A DNA stretch of 14,894 nt from Dehalococcoidales bacterium (GCA_030672225.1 DAOVGW010000005.1:1-14894); one strand, 5' to 3'; shown: positions 6,053-13,126, numbered from the stretch's first letter. Numbers and translations are program-made. The notes: generated by a model not told the origin, from the sequence alone.

Positions 6053-6077
6053 AGACAGCCCCCAAGAACCCCTGTCT
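6053..6077. promoter_or_regulatory. inverted repeat upstream of recA, possible operator
   Basis: AGACAG (6053-6058) and CTGTCT (6072-6077) are perfect 6-bp arms 13 nt apart, immediately before the recA promoter candidate. The position would suit an SOS repressor site, and AGAACCCCTGTCT (6065-6077) weakly resembles the GAACNNNNGTTC type of LexA box, but the match is poor. No T-run follows, so it is not an obvious terminator. Confidence 0.25.
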
Positions 6078-6080
6078 CCC

Positions 6081-6109
6081 TTGTTTAGTTGCCCTTCTTA
6101 TGTTATTAT
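6081..6109 (+). promoter_or_regulatory. candidate recA promoter
   Basis: TTGTTT (6081-6086), 17-nt spacer, TATTAT (6104-6109, one mismatch to TATAAT). The predicted start would lie only about 9 nt before the recA ATG, which leaves an unusually short leader, so either the true start is further upstream or the leader is minimal. Confidence 0.3.
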
Positions 6110-6124
6110 TAAGCCAAGGCGAAT

Positions 6125-7132
6125 ATGACCACGGAGAAGGACAAGGCACTGGATATACCTGTTGCCCAGATTGAAAAGCAGTTTGGCAAAGGCTCAATTA
6201 TGAAACTGGGCGAAGCCACTGCCAGGTTACCAGTAGCGGTTATACCCAGTGGCTCACTGGCGCTAGACATAGCTTTGGGTGTCGGCGGTATCCCCAGAGG
6301 GCGGATTACGGAGATATTTGGTCCTGAGGGGTCGGGAAAGACAACCCTGGGTCAGCATATAATTGCTGAGGCTCAAAAACGGGGCGGCACAGTCGCCTAT
6401 GTTGATGTTGAGCATGCCCTGGACCCCTCATACACCAGCAATTGTGGTGTCAACCTTGATGACCTCTTTATCTCTCAACCAGATACCGGTGAGGAGGCGC
6501 TGGAGATTACGGAGACACTGGTCAGGAGCGGGGCTATTGATGTCATTATTATTGATAGCGTAGCCGCCCTGGTACCCCGAGCCGAGATTGAGGGAGAGAT
6601 GGGAGATGCCCACATTGGCCTGCAAGCCCGCCTCATGTCACAGGCACTAAGAAAGCTGGCGGCGGCTATCGGCCGCTCAGGAACGGCGGTAGTCTTTATC
6701 AACCAGTTAAGGGAAAAGGTGGGCATTATCTTCGGCAACCCAGAGGTAACACCGGGTGGACGGGCACTGAAGTTCTACAGCTCAATAAGGATAGACCTGA
6801 GACGGATTGAATCTATCAAGCAGGGAAATGTGATGATAGGCAGTCGTGTCAGGGCTAAGGTCGTCAAGAATAAGGTGGCCCCGCCATTCAGAAACGCCGA
6901 ATTTGACATCATGTTTGGCTCTGGGATAAGCCGAGAGGGCAACATTATTGACCTGGGTGTCGGCCTGGATGTGATAAAAAGGGCTGGTGCCTTCTTCTCC
7001 TATGGTGACATTCGCCTGGGGCAAGGCAGAGAGAGTGCCAAAAATTACCTGGTTCAAAATCCTGAGTTAGCTCAGGAGATTGAGCAGCAGGTTAGAGCCT
7101 CAGCTGTCACCACCTATAATTCTTCGGTCTAA
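6125..7132 (+). CDS. recA: recombinase RecA
   Basis: RecA polymerises on single-stranded DNA, drives strand exchange and triggers LexA self-cleavage. All landmarks are present: Walker A GPEGSGKTT at 66-74, VDVEHALDP, the Walker B strand DVIIIDSVAALVPRAEIEGEMGD-type block, GLQARLMSQALRKL, L2-region NQLREKVGIIFGNPE, and KNKVAPPFRNAEFDIM. Length 335 is slightly below E. coli RecA because the acidic C-terminal tail is missing; the protein ends in a neutral TTYNSSV. ATG at 6125 follows AAGGCG at a short but usable distance. The gap of 116 bp before it holds a promoter candidate, so recA probably starts its own unit. The strongly paired hairpin just downstream separates it from recX. Confidence 0.98.
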   Translation: MTTEKDKALDIPVAQIEKQFGKGSIMKLGEATARLPVAVIPSGSLALDIALGVGGIPRGRITEIFGPEGSGKTTLGQHIIAEAQKRGGTVAYVDVEHALDPSYTSNCGVNLDDLFISQPDTGEEALEITETLVRSGAIDVIIIDSVAALVPRAEIEGEMGDAHIGLQARLMSQALRKLAAAIGRSGTAVVFINQLREKVGIIFGNPEVTPGGRALKFYSSIRIDLRRIESIKQGNVMIGSRVRAKVVKNKVAPPFRNAEFDIMFGSGISREGNIIDLGVGLDVIKRAGAFFSYGDIRLGQGRESAKNYLVQNPELAQEIEQQVRASAVTTYNSSV

Positions 7133-7180
7133 ATACCTTACCAACTGATAACAAAGTAAGAAGATATAGGCGCTAAGGTA

Positions 7181-7203
7181 AAGCTGAGGTATAACCTCAG
7201 CTT
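7181..7203 (+). terminator. perfect 10-bp hairpin between recA and recX (attenuator-like)
   Basis: AAGCTGAGGT (7181-7190), loop ATA, ACCTCAGCTT (7194-7203): a perfect 10-bp stem, followed by AATTTATT. The downstream tract is U-rich but broken, so termination may be partial. That would let most transcripts carry recA alone and a minority read into recX, as is known for recA-recX in other bacteria. Confidence 0.65.
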
Positions 7204-7232
7204 AATTTATTAAAAGGGGTGTAGAAAGAGCA

Positions 7233-7868
7233 GTGGCGATGATTACCGCTCTCCGGACCAGCCGGGGGCGGGGAAAGCGGGTAACGGTATCCTTAAATGG
7301 CAAGTTTGCCTTTAGCCTGGAGGCAGAGGTAGCCGTAAAAGAGGAACTAAAGGTGGGACAGGAACTAGCTAGCGGCCAGATTGAGGCACTGGCCAGGTCT
7401 GATCAGTTTCTGCGCTGCCATAATGCCGCTGCCCACTACCTTGGTTATCGACCCCGAAGTGAGCATGAGATGAGGCAGAGACTCTTAAGACGAGGCTTTT
7501 CGGGTGATACTACTGAGGCGGTGCTAAAAAGGCTAAAGGAGCAGGGTTTGGTGGATGATACGGCTTTTGCCGAGTTCTGGCGGGATAACCGCCAGTCGTT
7601 TAGCCCACGCAGCCAGTGGCTGACCAGATTAGAGCTGAGGCAGAAAGAGGTCTCAAGCGACATTATAGAGCGGGTGGTTAGCACCATCAGTGATGCCGAT
7701 AATGCCTACCGGGCGGCAACAAGTAAAGCCCATCGCTTACCACTGTCTGACTACGAGAGCTTTCGCCGCCGTTTAGGCACATATCTTAAGCGCCGCGGCT
7801 TTGGCTACGGGGTAATAAAAGAAACTATAGAGCGGTTGTGGCAAGAGAAAGGGGGCCGGCAAGAATAG
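7233..7868 (+). CDS. recX: regulatory protein RecX
   Basis: RecX binds in the groove of RecA filaments and limits their growth and activity. The 211-residue protein has an N-terminal beta-rich extension of about 65 residues, then three-helix repeats typical of the family: AAHYLGYRPRSEHEMRQRL (about 66-84), the LKRLKEQGLVDDTAFAEFW block (about 99-117) and RRRLGTYLKRRGFGYGVI (about 178-195). The gene follows recA by about 100 bp. The start may be GTG at 7233 or the ATG at 7239; AGAAAGAG at 7223-7230 suits the ATG, the upstream AAAGGGG suits the GTG. Codon use matches recA. Confidence 0.92.
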   Translation: MAMITALRTSRGRGKRVTVSLNGKFAFSLEAEVAVKEELKVGQELASGQIEALARSDQFLRCHNAAAHYLGYRPRSEHEMRQRLLRRGFSGDTTEAVLKRLKEQGLVDDTAFAEFWRDNRQSFSPRSQWLTRLELRQKEVSSDIIERVVSTISDADNAYRAATSKAHRLPLSDYESFRRRLGTYLKRRGFGYGVIKETIERLWQEKGGRQE

Positions 7869-7962
7869 CATTCTACCTTGACACTCAAGCGACAAAGTAA
7901 GTAGTATTAGCTACCCGCCGGCTACCCCTAAAACAAAAGGTTACAAAGTAAGGGGGTGAAAA

Positions 7963-9519
7963 ATGGAAAACGGATTCACGCTTGGAGTACCACAAATATT
8001 AGCTTTTTTCTTTAGTTTTGTTATCGGTGTCATCTTTGGCGGCATGGCCTTGCTTCTCTCCCGGGGGATGATGGCTAACCGGCAAATCCGCATCGCCCAG
8101 AGGAAAGCGGCTAAGATAGTAGCCGAGGCCAATCTTGAGGCTAAAGATGCACTCCATGAGACGAGAAAAGAGGTGGGCAGAGTCAAGTCAATCAGTGATA
8201 CCGAGCATCGGGAACGACGCGCTGAACTGCAGCGCCAGGAAAACCGTTTGACGCAAAAGGAAGCCACCCTAGAGCACAAGCTAGAAGACGCCGAGCAACG
8301 AGAGCGTAATCTGGCCAGCAAAAAAAAGGAGGTAGAGTCAATTCGGGCCAACCTTGAGGAGGTTAAAGAGAAGCAGTTAAAGCAGCTGGAGCTGATTTCT
8401 GATATGTCCAGCGACGAGGCAAAGCAGGCACTGTTCGAGAAAATAGAGATTGAAATGCAGGCAGAGACGGCACGGCGCCTTCGTGAGTGGGAAACAAAGA
8501 TAAAAGAGGAGGCTGATGAGAAGGCCCAAGATATCCTGGCTCAGGTTATCCAGCGCAGCGCCTCTGAGATTGTCTCTGAAACTACAGCCAGTGTTGTACC
8601 CCTTCCCAGTGATGAGATGAAGGGACGGCTTATTGGACGTGAGGGCCGTAATATTAGGGCACTGGAGCAAGCCACCGGTGTTGACCTGATCATTGATGAT
8701 ACCCCGGAGGCGGTTACTCTATCCAGCTTTGACCCGGTGCGGCGGGAGGTAGCGCGCGTTAGCCTAAATAAACTTATCCTGGATGGCCGTATCCACCCGG
8801 CTCGTATCGAAGAGGTGGTGGCCAAGGCCAAGGAGGAAGTGGATGCCACCATCTACAGCGCTGGCGAGCAGGCAGCCCATCAAGTGGGAGTGCACGGACT
8901 AAACCCGGAGTTAATAAAACTATTGGGTCGCCTCAAATATCGTACCAGCTATGGACAGAATGTCTTAGCCCACAGCCTTGAGACTGCTTATCTAGCCGGT
9001 ATGATTGCCTCAGAGCTGAAGGTCAATACCGGTTTAGCCAAGAAGGCCGGATTGCTTCATGACATCGGCAAGGCGGTGGACCGAGAGGTAGAAGGCACGC
9101 ATGCCGCTATCGGTGCTGATCTGATTAAGCAATGGGACAAATCTAAAGAGGTGGCCCAGGGGGCTGCTGAGCACCATTTTGAGACCAGCGATACCAGCAT
9201 CTGGGGCTTTATCGTCTCAGCGGCTGATGCTATTTCCAGCGCCAGACCAGGGGCAAGGCGTGAGTCACTGGAGAACTATCTGAAGCGGCTAAGGGCACTG
9301 GAGGATATAGCTGATGGCTTCAAGGGGATAGAGAAGTCCTATGCCATTCAAGCCGGCCGTGAAGTCCGTATCCTGGTTAAGCCTGAGGAAATTGACGATT
9401 TAGCCGCCATGAGGCTTGCCCGAGACATTGTCAAGAAGATAGAGGAAAGCCTTGCCTATCCCGGTCAGATAAAGGTTACTGTGCTCCGGGAGACAAGAGC
9501 CATAGACTATGCCAAGTAG
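7963..9519 (+). CDS. rny: ribonuclease Y
   Basis: RNase Y is the membrane-anchored endoribonuclease that starts mRNA decay in many bacteria lacking RNase E. The 518 residues give the full architecture: a single membrane anchor at about 10-32, a long coiled coil rich in Glu/Arg/Lys (about 40-205), a KH domain with GRLIGREGRNIRALE at 221-235, and an HD phosphohydrolase domain with LAHSLE (His337), LLHDIGKA (His366-Asp367) and GTHAAIG (His380). Length matches the family. The ATG at 7963 has an AAGGGGGTG ribosome site. The 94-bp gap after recX contains two copies of ACAAAGTAAG. Together with ymdB and the PHP gene downstream it makes an RNA-turnover block. Confidence 0.97.
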   Translation: MENGFTLGVPQILAFFFSFVIGVIFGGMALLLSRGMMANRQIRIAQRKAAKIVAEANLEAKDALHETRKEVGRVKSISDTEHRERRAELQRQENRLTQKEATLEHKLEDAEQRERNLASKKKEVESIRANLEEVKEKQLKQLELISDMSSDEAKQALFEKIEIEMQAETARRLREWETKIKEEADEKAQDILAQVIQRSASEIVSETTASVVPLPSDEMKGRLIGREGRNIRALEQATGVDLIIDDTPEAVTLSSFDPVRREVARVSLNKLILDGRIHPARIEEVVAKAKEEVDATIYSAGEQAAHQVGVHGLNPELIKLLGRLKYRTSYGQNVLAHSLETAYLAGMIASELKVNTGLAKKAGLLHDIGKAVDREVEGTHAAIGADLIKQWDKSKEVAQGAAEHHFETSDTSIWGFIVSAADAISSARPGARRESLENYLKRLRALEDIADGFKGIEKSYAIQAGREVRILVKPEEIDDLAAMRLARDIVKKIEESLAYPGQIKVTVLRETRAIDYAK

Positions 9520-9532
9520 GAGGGAAAGACAA

Positions 9533-9571
9533 GGGGAAGAAGCAAGCCCCGGTGGGTGGCTATCTTCTCCC
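9533..9571 (+). other. possible stem-loop in front of ymdB
   Basis: GGGGAAGA (9533-9540) can pair with TCTTCTCCC (9563-9571) with one bulge, and AGCC (about 9545-9548) with GGCT (9558-9561) inside it. The structure ends 11 nt before the ymdB GTG, which lacks a clear ribosome site of its own. It may affect ymdB translation or be an mRNA-processing site. Confidence 0.3.
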
Positions 9572-9581
9572 GTGACAGCTA

Positions 9582-10349
9582 GTGTTAGTATTAGCCATTG
9601 GAGATATAATTGGCAGACCTGGTAGACGAGCGGTTAAGGAGCTTCTGCCCGGCCTAAAGCAGAAATACGGGACCGACCTCGTTATTGCCAATGCTGAAAA
9701 TGCTGCCGGCGGCCTAGGCCTGACCGAAGCGACCGCTGATGAACTGTTCGGCGCCGGTGTTGATGTCCTTACCTCAGGCAACCACATATGGGCGCAGAAG
9801 GAGATTATACCCTATCTTAAGGGTGAGATGCCCATTCTGCGCCCGCTAAATTATCCGCCGGGTGTGCCCGGCAGGGGCTATCTAGCCAGTAATCAGGCGG
9901 TGGTAGTTAATCTGATAGGGAGAACCTTTATGAGCAACTATGATTGCCCGTTTAGAGCTATGGATAAGTTACTTGCCGAGCTTGGGTCCCAGCCAGCGGT
10001 TATTATTGTTGATTTTCACGCTGAGGCAACGTCAGAAAAGATGGCACTGGGCAGATATCTGGACGGGCGTGTCAGTGCTGTGCTGGGCACTCATACCCAT
10101 GTCGGCACCATTGACACCCAACTGCTCAGGCAGGGCACTGCCTATGTCACCGATATCGGCATGACCGGACCGGCTGATTCAGTCATCGGCGATGACACCA
10201 ACTCAGTAATTCACCACTTCCTGACCATGATGCCTCACCACCTATCTGTAAGTAAGGGCAGAGTCATATTTAACGCTATCCTGGTCGGGGTAGATGATAG
10301 AAGTGGCAAGGCAACAAGTATTGAGAGAATCTATCGAGAGGTAGAGTAG
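9582..10349 (+). CDS. ymdB: YmdB-type metallophosphoesterase (2',3'-cyclic nucleotide phosphodiesterase family)
   Basis: Members of this TIGR00282-type family hydrolyse 2',3'-cyclic nucleotides in vitro and in Bacillus affect biofilm and motility decisions. The metal centre is complete: Asp8 (GDIIGRPGR), Glu39-Asn40 (NAENAAGG), Asn67-His68 (SGNHIW), His146 (VDFHAEATSEK), His171 and His173 (GTHTHVGT), then DIGMTGP. Length 255 is close to the usual 260. No signal peptide, so cytoplasmic. The start is GTG at 9582, because translation from here gives the invariant strand MLVLAIGD; the ribosome site is poor. It follows rny by 62 bp, the same order as in Bacillus, and its stop overlaps the PHP start by one base. 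Confidence 0.94.
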   Translation: MLVLAIGDIIGRPGRRAVKELLPGLKQKYGTDLVIANAENAAGGLGLTEATADELFGAGVDVLTSGNHIWAQKEIIPYLKGEMPILRPLNYPPGVPGRGYLASNQAVVVNLIGRTFMSNYDCPFRAMDKLLAELGSQPAVIIVDFHAEATSEKMALGRYLDGRVSAVLGTHTHVGTIDTQLLRQGTAYVTDIGMTGPADSVIGDDTNSVIHHFLTMMPHHLSVSKGRVIFNAILVGVDDRSGKATSIERIYREVE

Positions 10350-11200
10350 TGACCTCCAGGATAGACCTACATATACACACCTCTGCCTCTGATGGCAAAT
10401 TCAGCCCGGAGGATATTGTCCACAGGTCAGCAGAGCTCGGGCTAACTGTTATTGCCCTCTGTGACCATGACAGCGTGGACGGCATTGTTCCGGCACTTGA
10501 GGCGGCTAGAGGCTTCTCACAAATCAGAGTTATACCCAGCGTTGAGGTTTCTACTTATGCCCCAGGTAGTGAGGTCCACCTTCTCGGCTACTTTATAGAC
10601 TATACTGACCCTGAGCTTAAGGCTACTCTGGTCAGTCTGCGCTCTTCCAGGCGGGAACGGGCTAAGAGAATAATTGCCAAGCTTGAGGGCCTGGACGTCC
10701 ACATTGACTGGGGGCGAGTCCAGGAGATAGCCGGCAGTGGTTCAATAGGGCGACCTCACATTGCTCAAGCCCTGCTAGAGAAGGGCTATATAACCTCGTT
10801 TAAGGAAGCATTCACCAAGTATATAGGTTTTAAAGGTCCGGCCTATATTGAGCGACAGAAAATAACCCCTGCTGAAGCGGTGGCATTAATAACCAGGGCA
10901 GGCGGTTTGCCGGTGCTGGCACACCCGTTAACTGTTAATAACCCAGAGATGCTGATTGCCAAGCTAAAGACGGCTGGTCTGGTGGGTTTGGAGGTTAACT
11001 ATAACGGCTATACTGAAAATGAAAGAGGTAGCCTGGCTCAGTTAGCTAAAAAGTACGATCTCATTGCCACCGGTGGCAGTGATTATCACGGCCTGGATGA
11101 TAGCGCCGAGACAATGATTGGTGGTATTTATGTGCCCCAAGAGTCAGCCGAGCAGCTTATCGCCCTGGCTCAAAGCCGAGCGCTCAAGCCAGCCAGTTAA
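10349..11200 (+). CDS. PHP-domain phosphoesterase, YciV/TrpH (RNase AM) type
   Basis: PHP-domain proteins of this group are metal-dependent phosphoesterases; E. coli YciV (RNase AM) is a 5'-3' exoribonuclease and also hydrolyses nucleoside 3',5'-bisphosphates. The 283 residues show the four PHP motifs: DLHIHTSASDG (His8, His10, Asp15), CDHDSVDG (His40), PSVEVS with Glu66 and EVHLLGY with His77, LAHPL (His192), and GGSDYHG (Asp245, His247). An insert of about 100 residues between motifs III and IV (ERAKRI, IGRPHIAQAL) is typical of the YciV group. The GTG at 10349 overlaps the ymdB TAG by one base and has GAGAGGTAGAG upstream, so translation is coupled. The link to rny and ymdB favours an RNA or nucleotide-recycling role over amino-acid synthesis. 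Confidence 0.88.
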   Translation: MTSRIDLHIHTSASDGKFSPEDIVHRSAELGLTVIALCDHDSVDGIVPALEAARGFSQIRVIPSVEVSTYAPGSEVHLLGYFIDYTDPELKATLVSLRSSRRERAKRIIAKLEGLDVHIDWGRVQEIAGSGSIGRPHIAQALLEKGYITSFKEAFTKYIGFKGPAYIERQKITPAEAVALITRAGGLPVLAHPLTVNNPEMLIAKLKTAGLVGLEVNYNGYTENERGSLAQLAKKYDLIATGGSDYHGLDDSAETMIGGIYVPQESAEQLIALAQSRALKPAS

Positions 11201-11221
11201 TAGTAGCTCCCGGGAGTGATG

Positions 11222-11923
11222 ATGGCTATTGAGTTTGTCTTACTAAGCATAGCTGCCTACCTATTGGGTTCAGTGCCCGCCGCATACCTGGTGGCTAAAT
11301 GGTCCCGCGGCATTGATATCCGCCAGTATGGCACCGGCAATGTCGGTGCCTCCAATGTCCTCAGTGTAATTTCAAAGTGGCTGGCTATCCCGGTAACCAT
11401 CTTTGATATCGGCAAGGGAGCTTTAATCATATGGGTAGCCCAACTGCTGGGGCTAGGCGCTGCCCAGCAGGTAACGGTGGGTATCATCACCGTTATCGGG
11501 CATAACTGGCCTGTTTTCCTTCGCTTTCAGGGCGGGCGCGGTATCTTTACCACCCTGGGTGTAATTACCATGTTCTCCCCGTGGTTAGGTCTCATAATCC
11601 TGGTAATAGCCTGTTCCCTGGCCCCTTTCCGGCAGTTAGCCCTAGGCGTATTTTTTGCCCTAGTCTCGGTGCCCATTTTCAGCTGGTTCTTACCCCAGCC
11701 GCTTGATATAGAGGAGAGATTACCAATTACGCTGGGCTTTGTGGCATTATTGCTGGTTGCACTAGTGAAGAGACTGGTTTTGTCCAGAACTCCGCTCAGT
11801 AAATCAGTGCCCCCGGGGCAGTTACTTATTAATCGCCTGCTCTTTGACCGTGATATTAGAGATAGAAAGGCCTGGCTAGAGGCAAAGAAACCTCAAGAAA
11901 CAGAAGAGCTAAGGAAAGGTTGA
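11222..11923 (+). CDS. plsY: acyl-phosphate:glycerol-3-phosphate acyltransferase PlsY-like
   Basis: PlsY transfers an acyl group from acyl-phosphate to glycerol-3-phosphate, the first step of phospholipid synthesis at the inner membrane. The 233 residues contain LGSVPAAYLVAK at 15-26, GTGNVGASN at 37-45 (family GSGNPGATN), DIGKG at 62-66 and GHNWPVFLRFQGGRG at 93-107 (family GHxxPxFLxFKGGKG), with five or six hydrophobic segments. Two motif residues deviate: Pro to Val in the first and Lys to Gln/Arg in the second. A charged C-terminal extension of about 50 residues (RDIRDRKAWLEAKK) is unusual. GTG-ATG-ATG lies at 11216-11224; I chose the last ATG because GGGAG (11212-11216) is then 5 nt away. 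It begins 21 bp after the PHP gene. Confidence 0.9.
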   Translation: MAIEFVLLSIAAYLLGSVPAAYLVAKWSRGIDIRQYGTGNVGASNVLSVISKWLAIPVTIFDIGKGALIIWVAQLLGLGAAQQVTVGIITVIGHNWPVFLRFQGGRGIFTTLGVITMFSPWLGLIILVIACSLAPFRQLALGVFFALVSVPIFSWFLPQPLDIEERLPITLGFVALLLVALVKRLVLSRTPLSKSVPPGQLLINRLLFDRDIRDRKAWLEAKKPQETEELRKG

Positions 11924-11933
11924 CCATAACATA

Positions 11934-12404
11934 ATGAGATGTGCTGCTCACCCTAAGGTTGAGACGACTCTAAGCTGCAGTAAATGTAGTAAGCCAATCT
12001 GTCCCAGGTGTATGGTGCAGACACCGGTGGGCGCCAGATGCCCAGATTGTGCCCGGTTGTACCGGCTACCCACCTTCCAGGTTACCACTAGACACCTCCT
12101 GATAGCTACCGGGGCAGGACTGGTGATGGCTACTGTTTGCGGACTTATCTGGGGGCTGCTCGGCTGGCTTTTAGGTTTCTTTTACCTTAATCTACTGCTG
12201 GCTGCCGGCGCTGGCTACGCCATTGGTGAGGTCATCAGCCTTTCGGTCAATCGCAAGCGTGGCCTAAAGTTAGCCATTATTGCTGGCCTCGCCGTAGCCA
12301 TAAGCTACCTGGTTAACATCTCCTCATGGGGATTCGGCTTTCAGCTTTTTGACCTGCTAGCCATAGCGGTGGGTATTTTTGTAGCCGTCAGCCGCCTGCG
12401 CTAA
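11934..12404 (+). CDS. B-box-like zinc-finger membrane protein, uncharacterised
   Basis: The first 45 residues are a compact Cys/His cluster: Cys3, His6, Cys15, Cys18, Cys23, Cys26, Cys36 and Cys39, spaced like the B-box-type zinc fingers found at the N-terminus of many bacterial membrane proteins, with HPKVETTLSC and CSKPICPRC. A linker is followed by four hydrophobic segments at about 55-80, 82-100, 111-128 and 136-153. The protein therefore probably puts a cytoplasmic zinc-binding head on a four-helix membrane domain. Function is unknown; such heads may bind proteins. It starts 10 bp after plsY and closes the plus-strand operon. Its last 48 bp overlap the convergent glycosylase gene. Confidence 0.82.
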   Translation: MRCAAHPKVETTLSCSKCSKPICPRCMVQTPVGARCPDCARLYRLPTFQVTTRHLLIATGAGLVMATVCGLIWGLLGWLLGFFYLNLLLAAGAGYAIGEVISLSVNRKRGLKLAIIAGLAVAISYLVNISSWGFGFQLFDLLAIAVGIFVAVSRLR

Positions 12405-13085
12405 GGGTTTATAGCTGTTTACCTTGTAGAACTGGCAAATACCATTCAGACAGCACTTGAGGCAAAGAGGCTTTTTGCGACAGACGTCCTTGGCTAGACG
12501 GACCAGCAGGGCATGGTACTCATTAAACAGCCCGGCATCAGCCGTTAGATTATCCATAAAAAGGGCCTGATAGGCGACATAGCTATTACCACTCGGGGCC
12601 AGGCCGATACGACTAAGGATACGACGGGTATAAGCGTCAATAACAAAAATTGGTTTACCAGTAGCATAAAGGATGATGGAATCGGCGGTCTCCGGCCCGA
12701 TACCATGGACAGAGAGAAGCTGCTGGCGCAGCTCACTAGTACTACTAGAGGACAGCTTATCCAGCTGGTCATCATAGTATTCTCCCAGCCAGCGGGCCAG
12801 TGACTTGAGCTTTAATGCCTTGGCGTTATAGTAGCCCGAGGGGCGGATAAGCCTGGCCACTTCTAGCAAGTCAAGCCTGCGGAGCGCCTCTGGTGATAGT
12901 GCCTTTGCCTCCTTTAGATTGATAATAGCCTTCTCCACATTTAGCCAGGCGGCAGACTGGGTAAGGATGGCACCGACCATTACCTCAAATGGTTCCCGGG
13001 CTGGCCACCAGTGCTGGGGTCCGTAGTCAGCCATAAGTCGCTTAAAAATGTCTTGAAGAGTTTGGCTTACTTGTTGGTTATTCAT
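12357..13085 (-). CDS. endonuclease III-related DNA glycosylase (HhH-GPD, Fe-S), MagIII-like
   Basis: The HhH-GPD superfamily excises damaged bases. Seen in 242 residues: MVGAILTQSAAWLNVEKAI (36-54), the helix-hairpin-helix VHGIGPETADSI (126-137), the catalytic Asp150 in FVIDAYTRRIL, and a C-terminal Cys set Cys202-x5-Cys208-x2-Cys211-x5-Cys217 that should hold a [4Fe-4S] cluster. The Lys that gives endonuclease III its lyase activity is Glu132 here, which points to a monofunctional glycosylase such as the MagIII 3-methyladenine type. After the cluster there is a tail of about 24 residues encoded antisense to the neighbouring gene. ATG at 13085-13083 has GGAG upstream, and a perfect TATAAT lies about 14 nt before the ATG. 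Confidence 0.88.
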   Translation of the reverse strand: MNNQQVSQTLQDIFKRLMADYGPQHWWPAREPFEVMVGAILTQSAAWLNVEKAIINLKEAKALSPEALRRLDLLEVARLIRPSGYYNAKALKLKSLARWLGEYYDDQLDKLSSSSTSELRQQLLSVHGIGPETADSIILYATGKPIFVIDAYTRRILSRIGLAPSGNSYVAYQALFMDNLTADAGLFNEYHALLVRLAKDVCRKKPLCLKCCLNGICQFYKVNSYKPLAQAADGYKNTHRYG

Positions 13086-13098
13086 TTAAGGCTCCAGC

Positions 13099-13126
13099 AT
13101 TATAACAACCGAGTCACAACAAACAA
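13099..13126 (-). promoter_or_regulatory. candidate promoter of the glycosylase gene
   Basis: On the minus strand a perfect TATAAT (13104-13099) is preceded after 16 nt by TTGTTT (13126-13121). The -35 box overlaps the 3' arm of the terminator at 13122-13158, so terminator folding and promoter use share bases. The leader would be only about 7 nt, so the ribosome site is close to the 5' end. Confidence 0.4.

Larger units (their letters stand above)
7151..7952. repeat. three copies of ACAAAGTAAG in the gaps flanking recX
   Basis: The 10-mer ACAAAGTAAG occurs at 7151-7160 (after recA), 7892-7901 and 7943-7952 (both between recX and rny), always on the plus strand and always between genes. The last copy leads directly into the rny ribosome site. 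A related AAAGTAAGGGGGG precedes tatA1 on the minus strand. Confidence 0.5.

Noticed and set aside
6125..7132. Possible intein or frameshift in recA
   Set aside because: All RecA motifs follow in one frame with normal spacing; the only difference from E. coli is the missing acidic tail.
7941..8351. 136-residue minus-strand frame rich in Ser and Arg
   Set aside because: It is the antisense shadow of the RNase Y coiled-coil coding region.
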